DNA from: Faucicola sp902506225
GTDB taxonomy: Bacteria > Pseudomonadota > Gammaproteobacteria > Pseudomonadales > Moraxellaceae
DNA: 64,000 bases
Direction of reading: 5' to 3'
Assembly (NCBI GenBank): GCA_902506225.1
Contig: LR733345.1
Coordinates: forward strand, 1,860,001 to 1,924,000
The position numbers were made by a program, and so were the translations under genes. This document shows, in pieces, positions 1-8,898 of this stretch (position 1 is its first letter; each line of letters begins with the position of its first letter). The notes under the pieces were generated by a model that saw only the letters and a program-made list of their open reading frames with translations, searched no databases and was not told the origin of the DNA.

Positions 1-1
1 A

Positions 2-157
2 CTGCGCGATTATGAAGCACAGGTCAAACAAGGCAAAGATCCTATCTATGATGCGCGCGCCAATGGCGTACACAATGCACCAATTTGGGATGAAATTTCA
101 GCCAAATACCGTAAAGAATTTGGTGAACATCCTAACCATGATCGCTTTGTACCCTAA
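2..157 (+). CDS. C-terminal end of an AGCS-family sodium:alanine/glycine symporter (partial)
   Basis: Only the last 51 codons are inside the window and the gene runs in from the left edge. The visible tail reads LRDYEAQVKQGKDPIYDAR, then GVHNAPIWDEI, and ends HPNHDRFVP. This resembles the cytoplasmic tail of the alanine/glycine:cation symporter (AlsT/DagA) family, where a 'LxDYExQ..GKDPxFD..GIKNAxxW' pattern follows the last membrane helix. No membrane segment is visible in the piece present, so the call rests on the tail pattern alone. A bidirectional hairpin terminator follows about 50 bases after the stop codon. Confidence 0.6.
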   Translation: MRDYEAQVKQGKDPIYDARANGVHNAPIWDEISAKYRKEFGEHPNHDRFVP

Positions 158-200
158 TTTTAATATGTGAATGCTTCAATGCTTTCATTTAACAGCCGTT

Positions 201-238
201 AAAAAAAATAAGCCCCATTGACTGGGGTTTATTTTTGT
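201..238. terminator. Bidirectional rho-independent terminator
   Basis: The arms AATAAGCCCC and GGGGTTTATT (one G-U pair) close a 7-base loop. There is an A-run on the left and a T-run on the right, so it can stop both the symporter transcript (+) and the converging MFS gene (-). Confidence 0.8.
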
Positions 239-247
239 GATGAATTG

Positions 248-1582
248 TTATCTTTTGATTGGGATTTTAATTAACCCAAAAAACGCAATCAGTAAAGCGA
301 TGACTTGTACAGCCAGCAGCGTATAGACTGTATATAACCATTTACCTTGTGCATATGCCAGACCACACGCCCACGCACCGATACTACCCCCGATGTAATA
401 CGCCATATAATATAGACCTGACGCCAGCGACCGCCCTTCTTTGACATTCACCGCGATATAAGTAATGGTCGCCGATTGGGTAATAAATACCCCCGTTGAC
501 ATCACCGCAAGCGCCACAATGACCAAAGAAATAGGCGCAGCCAGTGTCATCAGCACGCCCATCATCGAAATCATCACTGCCACGCGCACCATACGGGCAG
601 CGCCGTATTTGGCAATCAAACTACTTGCAATCGGTGTGACCACCACCCCAATCAAATACACCGCAAAAATGTTAGCAAGCCCTGCACTCGATAGATTGTA
701 GGGTGTATCTGCCAAATGCAAATTGACATAGGTAAAACAGCCCACTAATGAAAACAACACGCACGCGCCAAGCAGTCCTGCGGTCACCACATAACGGTTG
801 CGCACATGTTTACTCAGCATGTGCAGCGCCGATGTAAAATTTGGGTTGGCATGAAAATGACGTGAGCGCGGTAATAACCAAGCCACCAAGGCAGCGCCTA
901 GCACCGTCAACATGCCCATGAACACAAAGCCTTTTTCCCAGCCGATAAGCTCTTCTAAATGCCCCAAGATAAAGCGCCCTAAAAATCCCCCAAATACTGT
1001 ACCTGAGACATAGTAGGACATCATTTTTGCCATCTCTTTGCCCGCGTACTCTTCCCCGACATAGGCAATCGTCACCACTGTAATGCCAGGTACCGCCAAC
1101 CCTTGCATAAATCGCCAAATAACGATGCTAGAGAGTGAGTCAGACAGCCCAATCATCATTGTGGGTATTGCCATAAAGGCAATGGATGCCACAATGATAT
1201 TTTTACGACCCACGGCATCGGACAACATTCCCATAAATGGTGACATGATGGCAATGGCAATCACTGTCGCCCCAACTGTCATGCCCACTTGCGTTTCGGT
1301 CGCTGAGAACGCTTGCATCATAATCGGCAAAATCGCTTGAATCGAATAAACCTGCAGAAATGCAAACGCGCCAATCATGCCAATCATGATTTTGACTATC
1401 AATGAGGGTGGCATTGTCGGTGGTTTGGCATTCGGTTGTTGAGAAGGCGGTTGATTTTGCGGTTGGCTATGGGATGGATTGCGGCTAGTTAAGTTGCTAG
1501 ATATTAGTGTGTGAGTATCAGTATCAGTGGAATGATTGGAAGAATCCAAATGCCCAGTGGCATGTTGTGGTTGAGAAGTCAT
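248..1582 (-). CDS. MFS transporter, YnfM/AraJ-like exporter
   Basis: This is a 444-residue major facilitator superfamily inner-membrane protein. Residues 1-55 are a soluble Pro/Gln/Ser-rich extension. The 12-helix core follows, with the first helix carrying YSIQAILPIM, then the cytoplasmic loop motif GMLSDAVGRKN between helices 2 and 3, and GFLGRFILG at the mid-protein helix 5. The 'YSIQ.ILP' signature after helix 1 is typical of the YnfM-like drug/arabinose-efflux branch. The substrate cannot be told from sequence. The gene stands alone, convergent with the symporter and divergent from the esterase, with a 300-bp shared upstream region. The start is ATG with a weak AAGGT site upstream. The long hydrophilic N-terminus is unusual for MFS proteins. 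Confidence 0.85.
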   Translation of the reverse strand: MTSQPQHATGHLDSSNHSTDTDTHTLISSNLTSRNPSHSQPQNQPPSQQPNAKPPTMPPSLIVKIMIGMIGAFAFLQVYSIQAILPIMMQAFSATETQVGMTVGATVIAIAIMSPFMGMLSDAVGRKNIIVASIAFMAIPTMMIGLSDSLSSIVIWRFMQGLAVPGITVVTIAYVGEEYAGKEMAKMMSYYVSGTVFGGFLGRFILGHLEELIGWEKGFVFMGMLTVLGAALVAWLLPRSRHFHANPNFTSALHMLSKHVRNRYVVTAGLLGACVLFSLVGCFTYVNLHLADTPYNLSSAGLANIFAVYLIGVVVTPIASSLIAKYGAARMVRVAVMISMMGVLMTLAAPISLVIVALAVMSTGVFITQSATITYIAVNVKEGRSLASGLYYMAYYIGGSIGAWACGLAYAQGKWLYTVYTLLAVQVIALLIAFFGLIKIPIKR

Positions 1583-1882
1583 AGGTGACCTTTTTACAAA
1601 GTAGTGCCCGTCAAAGAAATGCCTATACTAGCACTAAAGCGCGGTACTTATTGTTAAAAGAAGTTTAACCTTAAACCATGCTTTTCAAGCCAATCACGTG
1701 AGTTAAAAGTATTTAAAAACCCTTAAATGCCAAATTTGGCGCCCTAGAGTGTAATATTTTTAACACATGGCTGTTTGTCAAAACATCAGTATTTTTCAAA
1801 ACATGACTATCCAGCCATGACAAAATTGCAGTAATATTTAGCACATTGTGGAAGTTAACCTTAAAATCAATAGGATTGAATT
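1583..1882. other. 300-bp divergent intergenic region
   Basis: This spacer lies between the MFS exporter (-) and the esterase (+) and is AT-rich. Near 1790-1850 there are short repeated 'CAAAACAT' words and a possible -35/-10 pair, but nothing I can assign firmly. I see no RNA gene or coding potential. Confidence 0.4.
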
Positions 1883-2902
1883 ATGCCGGAGAATTTAAAA
1901 CAGCCAATGCCCGCTGCCATGCAAGCGTATTTGACACAGCTGCATCAAGTGATTATTCCGTATCTGTTAGCGCAAGGGTTTAAGCCCAATGCCATCAACG
2001 CACGTGAAGCGTTAGCCAATTTGACAACTGCATTTGTCACTGACGCACCCAATATGGCAAAAATCATCGATACGGTGCTGGTGACGCCAAGCAATTTTCG
2101 TGGTTATAACGTACCACTTAGGCTATTTGTACCGAGCAACTGTCCGCTACCGAATGAACAAGCAACGGCTGACGTGCCGGTAATGGTGTATTTTCATGGC
2201 GGTGGTGGCATGGCAGGCAGCGTCACTGTGTATGATAAACTCTATAAAAAATTGGCCGAAGCGACAGGCTGTGTGGTGGTAGCACCCGAATATCGCCTAG
2301 CACCAGAAAACCGCTACCCTGCCGCGATTGATGATGCCCACGCGATTTTAACTTATTTAACGGCGACCCTACAGCAAGTCGGTTATGCCTGTAACGGCAA
2401 GCTTATCATAGCAGGTGATAGCGCTGGCGGGGCGATTACTGCTAGCTTGGTGCAAGATTGGCTTGCCAACCGTGTGAGCACAGACTTAGCTATCACCCAC
2501 CAAATTTTGATTTATGCCAGTCTAGACTACACCATGTCACAGCCCTCGATTGAGGAAAATGGCACGGGTTATTTACTGGAATCCAGCAAAATCCGCTGGT
2601 ATTTTGACAATTATTTTTCAGCCTATGATGACCGTGAGCTGAGCTCACCGTTTTGGACCGATATGGCTACCCTACTCCATCATTCGCCGTATCAAGCCCC
2701 AAACACACTGCACCTAACGGCTGGCTATTGCCCGCTGCGTGATGAAGATATCGGCTATCATGACGTACTAAAAGCCGCAGGCGCGCCATCCCAACTCGTC
2801 CATTTTGCGGATATGCCGCACGCGTTTTTGAATATGGAAAATCTGTGCCCAGAGCAATGTAAAGCTTTATACCAAAAAATTGGTGAATTCTGCCAAGCTT
2901 AA
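1883..2902 (+). CDS. Alpha/beta hydrolase, HSL-like (family IV) esterase with altered catalytic-Asp motif
   Basis: This 339-residue esterase/lipase belongs to the hormone-sensitive-lipase group. The oxyanion motif HGGGG is at 105-109, preceded by MVYF. EYRLAPE (about 136-142) and the nucleophile elbow GDSAGG (Ser180) follow, and the candidate catalytic His is in MPHAFLN (His313). The usual third-residue motif DPLRDEG reads CPLRDED (283-289), so the position that normally carries the catalytic Asp is Cys283. Asp287 or Asp289 could substitute. No signal peptide is visible. The start is ATG behind AGGA. It lies 23 bp upstream of the hemerythrin-like gene on the same strand, so co-transcription is likely. 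The substrate is unknown, probably a short-chain ester. Confidence 0.87.
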   Translation: MPENLKQPMPAAMQAYLTQLHQVIIPYLLAQGFKPNAINAREALANLTTAFVTDAPNMAKIIDTVLVTPSNFRGYNVPLRLFVPSNCPLPNEQATADVPVMVYFHGGGGMAGSVTVYDKLYKKLAEATGCVVVAPEYRLAPENRYPAAIDDAHAILTYLTATLQQVGYACNGKLIIAGDSAGGAITASLVQDWLANRVSTDLAITHQILIYASLDYTMSQPSIEENGTGYLLESSKIRWYFDNYFSAYDDRELSSPFWTDMATLLHHSPYQAPNTLHLTAGYCPLRDEDIGYHDVLKAAGAPSQLVHFADMPHAFLNMENLCPEQCKALYQKIGEFCQA

Positions 2903-2925
2903 CTTTTAACTTCTAAGGAATAAAT

Positions 2926-3369
2926 ATGCAACGTGCTGAACAACTTCGCCCCCTATCACGACAACATCACTTGGGACTCAATCTTGGCTTAAAAGCCGGT
3001 CAATTTCCTATGTCATCTTCTGAAGCAGACATCCAAGACCAATGGCAAAAAATAACCGCTTTTATCCGTGATGAACTTACTGCGCATTTTGGGGTGGAAG
3101 AAGACTATTTGGTGAAACCTTTAATGACTTACCACAAAGATAATCCACAAGTGATAGAGTTAAGTGAGCAACTGACGGCTCAACACGAAGAATTAAAACG
3201 ATTAGCCGATAAAGCCAACCCGACTATTGAAGATTTACGCGATTTGGGCGATGCCTTATACGAGCATATTCGCTTTGAAGAGCGTGAAGTTTTTCCATTG
3301 GCTCAAGAGTTACTTACCTCTGAGCAGCTTGACGCTATTTATACCCAATCAGGCGATGATGTTAAATAG
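2926..3369 (+). CDS. Hemerythrin-like (HHE) domain protein
   Basis: This is a 147-residue cytoplasmic four-helix protein with the metal-ligand pattern of hemerythrin cation-binding domains: His14/15, His54-x3-Glu58, His87, and His114-x3-Glu118 (HIRFEERE). Such proteins bind a di-iron centre and serve in oxygen, nitric oxide or iron handling; the exact job here is unknown. It starts at ATG behind TAAGGAAT, 23 bp after the esterase stop codon. It is followed by a strong terminator, so it is probably the last gene of a two-gene transcript. Confidence 0.82.
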   Translation: MQRAEQLRPLSRQHHLGLNLGLKAGQFPMSSSEADIQDQWQKITAFIRDELTAHFGVEEDYLVKPLMTYHKDNPQVIELSEQLTAQHEELKRLADKANPTIEDLRDLGDALYEHIRFEEREVFPLAQELLTSEQLDAIYTQSGDDVK

Positions 3370-3395
3370 TTTTAAGTTTCATGAAAAACACTCAT

Positions 3396-3425
3396 AAAAA
3401 AAGCACCCAATTAGGTGCTTTTTTT
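3396..3425. terminator. Bidirectional rho-independent terminator
   Basis: The perfect arms AAAAAAGCACC and GGTGCTTTTTT close a 6-base loop. It separates the hemerythrin-like gene (+) from the converging DEAD-box helicase gene (-). Confidence 0.88.
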
Positions 3426-3439
3426 AGATTTACGAAAAC

Positions 3440-5734
3440 TTATAGTGGTTTGCCTGTGCTATTGCGGCGGCTACGTTTTGGGGCATCCCAACCATCTTGC
3501 TTGCCAGCCGGTTTAGCGGATGGCTTGCTTGATGAGGCATAACGGTCAGACGATGACTTAAATCCTTCCGATCTTGACGATTTACCTGCAAATGGTTTAT
3601 CTGATTTTTTGAAACCCTCAGATTTAAACCCGTTTGAGCGTGAATCACCCGCACGTTGACCATCTTTTGCCGGATACGGTCTATCGCTACGTTTTTTAAG
3701 CGGTTGACCAAAGGTTTCTTCTACGATTGGACGTGGCTTGCGAGCGCGGTCATCGCCACGAAACTCGCTAGAGCGTTCGGTTTTTTTGGCAAAAGGTTTG
3801 TCACCAAAACGGTCATTCTTTTCAAAGCGGTTAGGACGCTCGCCATGACGCTCACTGCTGTTACGGTCAGTGTTGTAACGTGGTTTATCACCTTGATAGC
3901 CTTTAAAGCCATCTTTGTTAAAGCTACGGTTATCATCGCGGCGACGATCTGCATACTCACCTTGGCGAGGCTCACGATTGCCTTGGCGTGAATCACGGTC
4001 AAAATTTGGTTTGTCCGATGATTTAGCGGCGCGGTGAAAATCGCCCTGACTGTTGCCATGACGGTTATCTGAATCACGATGACGACGCGGCGCACTGGCA
4101 TCATCACGCCCAAAACGACTATCGCTGTTGCCTTGGTGACCTTTGTCAAAACGCTCACGTTTTTCAAAACGTGCTGAACTATCGTTGCTCGCTGGTTTGC
4201 CATAGCGTTCTTGGTTGTCAAAACGTGGCTTGTCCGCAAAACGACGCTCGCTTGAAGGTCTATCGCTTGAACCCGCAAAACGTTGTGAGCGACTGCCACG
4301 ATCATCACGACTATCACTGCCGCTGCGACCACGACCGCGACCGTCACGACCATTAGGCTTACCACGACCTTCAAATTTTTCCACAAAACGCGGTTCTAAA
4401 CCTTCAACTTGCGCTTCATTGATATCACGTTTTAGGTAACGGGCAATATTGCCAAATTGACGACGGTCATCGCGGCTACATAGGTTGATAGCAATACCAG
4501 TACGACCGGCACGACCTGAGCGACCGATACGATGCACATAATCTTCTACTTGGCGCGGTAAATCATAGTTAAATACATGGGTAATGTTTGGTAAATCAAG
4601 ACCACGTGCTGCCACGTCTGTAGCTACCACGATGTCAAATTTGCCACTGCGTAAATCTGAAACGATACGATTACGCTTGCTTTGCGGCAAGTCACCATGC
4701 AGATAACAGGCTTTGTGGTCCCATTGTTGTAGGCGCTCAGCGACTTCTTCACTGCTGCGTTTGGTCGCGGTAAAGATAATCGCTTGACCACGCTCTGGGT
4801 CACAGATCAGCTGCTCTAATAATTTATTTTTGTGGTCAAAGTTGTCACAGAAGTACACTTTTTCATCGATGTGTGCGGTTTCAACTTTGATGTTGATACG
4901 CTCTGGGTCTTTGGTAAAGCTTTCAGCGATTTTACCGACTGGACCATCCCATGTCGCAGATGACATGATGGTTTGGCGATGCGCGGGTGTGGCTTCCAAA
5001 ATCGCATTGATGTCATCGGCAAAGCCCATGTCTAGCATACGGTCTGCTTCATCAAGTACCAACATGGTCAAATCAGAGAGATTTACACGCTGGGCATTGA
5101 TATGATCTAGCAAACGACCAGGCGTCGCCACGATGATTTGCACGCCTTTTTTTAGCGCACGGATTTGACCACTGTATGCCGCACCACCAACAAGTGGCAC
5201 ACTGTACAAATCTTTCATGGCTGAGCCATATTTGCGGATGCTGTCTTGTACTTGGTTAGCCAGCTCACGCGTGGGTGTCAAAATCAAGGCTTGTACGACT
5301 TTTGGCTGTTGGCGACCACGTTTGCCACTTGCGGTTTTTTCTGCCGCTTTTTCTTTGGCTTGTAGTTCGCTTAATTGATGCAAAATTGGTAATACAAACG
5401 CGGCAGTTTTACCACTACCTGTTTGTGCGGATAATAGCAAATCACGGCCCGCTAATGCAGCAGGAATCGCGCGCGCTTGGATAGGCGTTGGTGTGGTATA
5501 ACCCGTTGCCACAATACTTTTTAATAATGAGCCTGAAATACCCAATGCGGTAAAACCATTTTCGCTAGGGTTAGCATCATCAGACGTTGGCGCATCCGTT
5601 GTCGCAGTTGCTTCTGTATCATCAACTGGGGTATTGTCAGTAGACTCATTGCTGTTGGCTTGGCTGTGGGTATGGCTAAAAAAATTATCGATTGAGTTAT
5701 CAGCAAAATCTGTGGTTGAATTAAAATCAGTCAT
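3440..5734 (-). CDS. DEAD-box ATP-dependent RNA helicase with about 310-residue disordered basic tail (RhlE/CsdA-like)
   Basis: This 764-residue RNA helicase has all core motifs in order: Q motif (GYTTPTPIQ, about 78-86), Walker A AQTGSGKT (103-110), PTRELA (154-159), TPGR (204-207), DEAD (228-231), SAT (259-261) and HRIGRSGRAGR (401-411). Residues 1-60 are acidic and Ser/Thr/Asp-rich. From about 455 to the end the protein is low-complexity, rich in Arg, Gly, Asp, Ser, Phe and Lys, and probably disordered and RNA-binding. The core resembles RhlE/CsdA-type helicases of ribosome assembly and cold adaptation, but the exact orthologue is uncertain. The start is ATG behind AAGGA. More than 500 bp lie upstream before the SRP RNA gene, leaving room for the long leader common in cold-shock helicases. 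Confidence 0.92.
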   Translation of the reverse strand: MTDFNSTTDFADNSIDNFFSHTHSQANSNESTDNTPVDDTEATATTDAPTSDDANPSENGFTALGISGSLLKSIVATGYTTPTPIQARAIPAALAGRDLLLSAQTGSGKTAAFVLPILHQLSELQAKEKAAEKTASGKRGRQQPKVVQALILTPTRELANQVQDSIRKYGSAMKDLYSVPLVGGAAYSGQIRALKKGVQIIVATPGRLLDHINAQRVNLSDLTMLVLDEADRMLDMGFADDINAILEATPAHRQTIMSSATWDGPVGKIAESFTKDPERINIKVETAHIDEKVYFCDNFDHKNKLLEQLICDPERGQAIIFTATKRSSEEVAERLQQWDHKACYLHGDLPQSKRNRIVSDLRSGKFDIVVATDVAARGLDLPNITHVFNYDLPRQVEDYVHRIGRSGRAGRTGIAINLCSRDDRRQFGNIARYLKRDINEAQVEGLEPRFVEKFEGRGKPNGRDGRGRGRSGSDSRDDRGSRSQRFAGSSDRPSSERRFADKPRFDNQERYGKPASNDSSARFEKRERFDKGHQGNSDSRFGRDDASAPRRHRDSDNRHGNSQGDFHRAAKSSDKPNFDRDSRQGNREPRQGEYADRRRDDNRSFNKDGFKGYQGDKPRYNTDRNSSERHGERPNRFEKNDRFGDKPFAKKTERSSEFRGDDRARKPRPIVEETFGQPLKKRSDRPYPAKDGQRAGDSRSNGFKSEGFKKSDKPFAGKSSRSEGFKSSSDRYASSSKPSAKPAGKQDGWDAPKRSRRNSTGKPL

Positions 5735-6257
5735 GTAAGTCCTTAAAAAATAAGTTAATCAAAGTATCGGTGGTAACCTTGATTGAAAACACGCAACAAG
5801 CAAAAGCCCTCAAGCTGACTGCACTTTCAAAATGGATAAGCAAAATGAATAGGCAAAGTTATCAGCTATCATTAATCACAAATATCGTGTTAATCGCTTT
5901 AAAGCATTGTAATCGTGTCTGGAAGACTTATTTTCACTATAAAGATAGTGACAAAACCTATTGTCAGACTTATCAAAACTTTTGAAACAGTAAAACCATC
6001 AAAAAGTTCGTATCGCGGCATTCACAAGAATGCTTAAAAAAATACAATGCTAAATATTAGGTTATCATCGGAAGATTATCAGCGCTTACAATGGCGCGCT
6101 TGATATATAGGCAGATGGATAAGCTAGATTAATTGGAAAATTGACGTTGCTCTTAGCGTTTAGGTAGCGTATATGAGTCATTATTGGTCAGTTTTCTTTC
6201 GCAATTAAAAAACTTACCAAGTGAAATAGGCATCAAAAACACCTACTTAAAAAAGTG
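5735..6257. other. Long leader/intergenic region upstream of the DEAD-box helicase
   Basis: This AT-rich, 520-bp stretch is probably the promoter and 5' leader of the helicase on the minus strand, plus the SRP RNA terminator. The T-run just beyond the SRP RNA end (6250-6257 read on the minus strand) would stop SRP RNA transcription. I find no convincing gene here. Confidence 0.45.
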
Positions 6258-6366
<109 letters not shown>

Positions 6367-6374
6367 GAAGCGGT

Positions 6375-6403
6375 ATTCTAGAGAATTTGGCGACCAAATG
6401 CAA
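6375..6403 (-). promoter_or_regulatory. Sigma-70 promoter of the SRP RNA gene
   Basis: On the minus strand, TTGCAT (6403-6398) and TAGAAT (6380-6375) are separated by exactly 17 bp. The hexamers sit 8 bp before the predicted RNA 5' end at about 6366. The -10 is a good match and the -35 a fair one. Confidence 0.6.
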
Positions 6404-6670
6404 ACTATTTTTATCCTATACGCCAAATTTTTGTATTTATTTCACTGTTACACACGCTAAACCATCACCAAGCAACATTTGGGTAAATTTTTGTCGAACT
6501 TCTTACCCTTTTTCTACAATTCTTCCGCTGCAAATGTTACAAAATATTTTATAATGCCCCTTCAACAACACATTGAATGAGCTAAATAGCAGTTTAATCA
6601 GCAACAGATTCATGCCAACCCATATAAAGAAGCACTAGAAAAAACTAGGAAAAAAACAATAGGAAACACT

Positions 6671-7480
6671 ATGACACACTTAAGCACCGCGACTAACAAC
6701 TATGCCCATCATAAAGTGCATGCTAATCATACAGTGACCAAAGGTATTGCAGCCAGCTTGCTTGCTATGGCGACGCTATTACCTTTTACCAGTGTTTCAG
6801 CCGCCACCTACCCTGTGAACCCATCCCCTGCGAACTCATCAATGACCAATACTTTAAACTACGGCTTGCTTAACTTTGCTGCCTCAGCGAGTAAAAAAGT
6901 CAGCAATGACCAAATCAATGCGACCCTCAGCAAAACTGTGCAAAACAAATCAAGCAGTGAGGTGGCTAATCAAATCGCTACCACGTTGAACCAAGCGGTT
7001 GCCATTGCCAAAAAATACCCACAAGTGCAGGTCAGTACGGGCAACCAAACCACCTATCCGCAATATGATAAAAACCAAAAAATCATTGGTTGGACGGGGA
7101 GTGCAAGCTTGAATTTAAAAAGCACTGACACAGTCGCCGCTAGCAAATTGATTGCCGAATTGCAAAGTTTTATGACGGTTGATGGATTAGACTTTAGCGT
7201 GTCTGATGCCGCGCGCAAAGCCACCGAGCAAGAATTGATGATGGAAGCTTCCAAAAACTTCCAGCGCCAAGCGCAAACGCTACTGCCTGTGTGGGGCGCA
7301 AAAGGCTATCAATTAGTTTCGTTGGAGTTTAGTCAAGGGGGCGATTATCGTGCACCGCGTGCGTATGGCAGTGTAATGATGCTAGAAGCCGCCAGTGCCA
7401 AAGTTGCTGACCAAAACTTCCAAGCGGGCGATAGCACCATTACGGTCACTGCCAACGGTACCGTTCAACTGGTAAAATAA
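6671..7480 (+). CDS. Periplasmic SIMPL-domain (DUF541, YggE-like) protein
   Basis: This 269-residue exported protein has a long polar N-region (1-24), a hydrophobic stretch GIAASLLAMATLLPF and a likely signal-peptidase I site after VSA (residue 44). The mature part has features of the SIMPL/YggE fold: GWTGSASLNLKSTD (about 140-153), a central helix ending in a DAARKATEQELM-like run, GYQLVSLEFSQGG and a closing beta segment STITVTANGTVQL. The family is periplasmic or outer-membrane-associated and has been linked to oxidative stress responses; its biochemical role is unclear. The gene is monocistronic with an AGGAAA site before its ATG and a terminator shared with the convergent pal gene. Gln-, Asn- and Thr-rich segments suggest a surface-exposed protein. 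Confidence 0.75.
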   Translation: MTHLSTATNNYAHHKVHANHTVTKGIAASLLAMATLLPFTSVSAATYPVNPSPANSSMTNTLNYGLLNFAASASKKVSNDQINATLSKTVQNKSSSEVANQIATTLNQAVAIAKKYPQVQVSTGNQTTYPQYDKNQKIIGWTGSASLNLKSTDTVAASKLIAELQSFMTVDGLDFSVSDAARKATEQELMMEASKNFQRQAQTLLPVWGAKGYQLVSLEFSQGGDYRAPRAYGSVMMLEAASAKVADQNFQAGDSTITVTANGTVQLVK

Positions 7481-7494
7481 GCCGATTTTAACCA

Positions 7495-7527
7495 CAAAAA
7501 AAACCTGTTGAATCAACAGGTTTTTTT
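7495..7527. terminator. Bidirectional rho-independent terminator
   Basis: The perfect arms AAAAACCTGTTG and CAACAGGTTTTT close a 3-base loop. It lies between the SIMPL gene (+) and pal (-). Confidence 0.88.
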
Positions 7528-7554
7528 ATTTGTCTTTTACTTATTAAGAAATAC

Positions 7555-8073
7555 TTAGTAAGAAATTTCTGCACGGCGGTTTTTTGCCCATGCTGATTCG
7601 TCATGACCGGGATCGGCAGGTTGGTCTTCACCATAGCTGATGGCTTCCATACGTGAAGCTGATACCCCTGACGTAGCTAAGTAGGCTTGTGCGGCTTGGG
7701 CACGGCGCTCACCCAATGCCAGATTGTATTCACGGCTACCACGCTCATCGGTGTGACCAGCAATGGCGACACGGGCACTTGGGTTGGCTTGTAAGAATTG
7801 CGCTTGTTGATTTAACACAGCTTGACCTTGAGCGTCGATTTCACTGCTATCAAAGCCGAAATACACGGTATTTGGGTTAGCACCCGCGGCAGTGATGACT
7901 GACGTCGAGTTTGTTACCACAGCGCCACCGTTATAGTAGCCTACACCACCGGGAACGCCCATCGGCGCAACCACCACTTCAGACGTGCCAGTACGTTTGG
8001 CAGAACACCCTGTTAAGGCGATGGTTGCCATCATCGCAGCAGCGCTTACTACTTTTAGTATCGTTAATTTCAT
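7555..8073 (-). CDS. pal: Peptidoglycan-associated lipoprotein Pal (OmpA-like)
   Basis: This 172-residue outer-membrane lipoprotein ties the outer membrane to peptidoglycan and is the OM partner of TolB. The signal peptide ends in lipobox LTGC with lipidated Cys23. After a Gly/Val-rich linker the OmpA_C domain begins at about residue 68 with VYFGFDSSEID. It contains the peptidoglycan-binding pattern AGHTDERGSREYNLALGERRA and ends with NRRAEISY, all hallmarks of Pal. The start is ATG behind GAGGAAAG. The normal neighbours tolQRAB and cpoB are absent: a terminator and the SIMPL gene lie downstream, and a DUF6231-like gene lies upstream across a 237-bp gap. Pal therefore seems to be transcribed alone. 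Confidence 0.93.
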   Translation of the reverse strand: MKLTILKVVSAAAMMATIALTGCSAKRTGTSEVVVAPMGVPGGVGYYNGGAVVTNSTSVITAAGANPNTVYFGFDSSEIDAQGQAVLNQQAQFLQANPSARVAIAGHTDERGSREYNLALGERRAQAAQAYLATSGVSASRMEAISYGEDQPADPGHDESAWAKNRRAEISY

Positions 8074-8310
8074 AGTCTTTCCTCAAAAATTATTATTTAA
8101 CGCGTTTACCTATTTTGTTTGTTACTTTTCGATAGAGTAAATCAATCTCGCGCTTTTTGTAAACAGTATTACTGTAAATTTAGCCAACTTTTCCTCGAAA
8201 TTCTCAAAGTAGTTTAATTTTTGGATTAAACGAATAGCTGAAGAAATCACCTTTTATAAGATAAGATTAGTGGTAACAAAACAAGTTGTCTAAAGTTGTG
8301 TCTACAACCG

Positions 8311-8898
8311 CTACCAACGAAATTTATTCCATAATTCAGGGTTTGCCCAAAACTTGCTATTAAACCAATCTGGCAAATGTTTATAGTCAAACAGATTAAA
8401 TTGCCATACTTGGTAGCTGGTTGTATGGTGATCTTGGTCATGCTCCACAACCGGCTGCTCATGTAATCGGCTAAAGCCAAAGCTCGCCACATCCACACCT
8501 GTTGCTGGCTCGGATAAGTTTTGCACCACCAAACAATGCTTGGCAAACAAGTCGCGACAGCGCTGAATAATTTGGGTATCGATAGCGCTATCGTTTGATA
8601 ATATTATCACTGCCAAGTCATAGCGTTTGGCAAACCGATGCGCGATAAACGCTTGATAATCAAACGCTTCCCAACTCACGGCTTGATCAATAGCTTCATC
8701 AATGGCTTGAATTTGGCTAAAAACCGACTGCGTGTCATCACCAATAATCAGCCCAGTGAACGGCTGATTTTTTAATGCGGCATTTTTATCTTTGCTTAAA
8801 TCGTGTTTGCTCAAATCATGTTTGCTTAGGCTATCTTTACTTAAAAATGCCAGACTTTGTCGGACGACATCGGTAATGCTTAAGGTGGGATTGGTCAA
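8311..8898 (-). CDS. DUF6231-like protein with an in-frame 15-bp repeat
   Basis: This is a soluble protein of about 195 residues. The C-terminal block (…RYDLAVIIL…RCRDLFAKHCLVV… ending FDYKHLPDWFNSKFWANPELWNKFRW-like) matches what I remember of the uncharacterised DUF6231 family of Pseudomonas/Acinetobacter relatives. The molecular function is unknown. The frame is open from 9009, but there only with a TTG directly after a stop codon and no ribosome site. A second TTG at 8898 lies 7 bases after AAGGA and gives the N-terminus MTNPTLSITDVV, so I prefer it. Residues about 20-36 (SKDSLSKHDLSKHDLSKDK) come from a 15-bp tandem repeat at 8791-8850, which is variable-looking and probably a flexible linker. 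Confidence 0.62.
   Translation of the reverse strand: MTNPTLSITDVVRQSLAFLSKDSLSKHDLSKHDLSKDKNAALKNQPFTGLIIGDDTQSVFSQIQAIDEAIDQAVSWEAFDYQAFIAHRFAKRYDLAVIILSNDSAIDTQIIQRCRDLFAKHCLVVQNLSEPATGVDVASFGFSRLHEQPVVEHDQDHHTTSYQVWQFNLFDYKHLPDWFNSKFWANPELWNKFRW
8791..8850. repeat. 15-bp tandem repeat, 4 copies, in coding sequence
   Basis: Units TTTGCTTAAATCGTG, TTTGCTCAAATCATG, TTTGCTTAGGCTATC and TTTACTTAAAAATGC follow each other without gaps. Because 15 is a multiple of 3, they keep frame and encode repeated LSKHD/LSKDK units of the DUF6231-like protein. Confidence 0.85.

Noticed and set aside
3721..4386. A 221-codon frame on the minus strand inside the DEAD-box helicase tail
   Set aside because: It is a shadow of the repetitive Arg/Gly codons of the helicase in another frame; the product is low-complexity Val/Met/Thr with no family features.
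5770..5985. 71-codon plus-strand frame upstream of the helicase
   Set aside because: No ribosome site, no recognisable family and AT-rich composition; it lies in the probable helicase leader.
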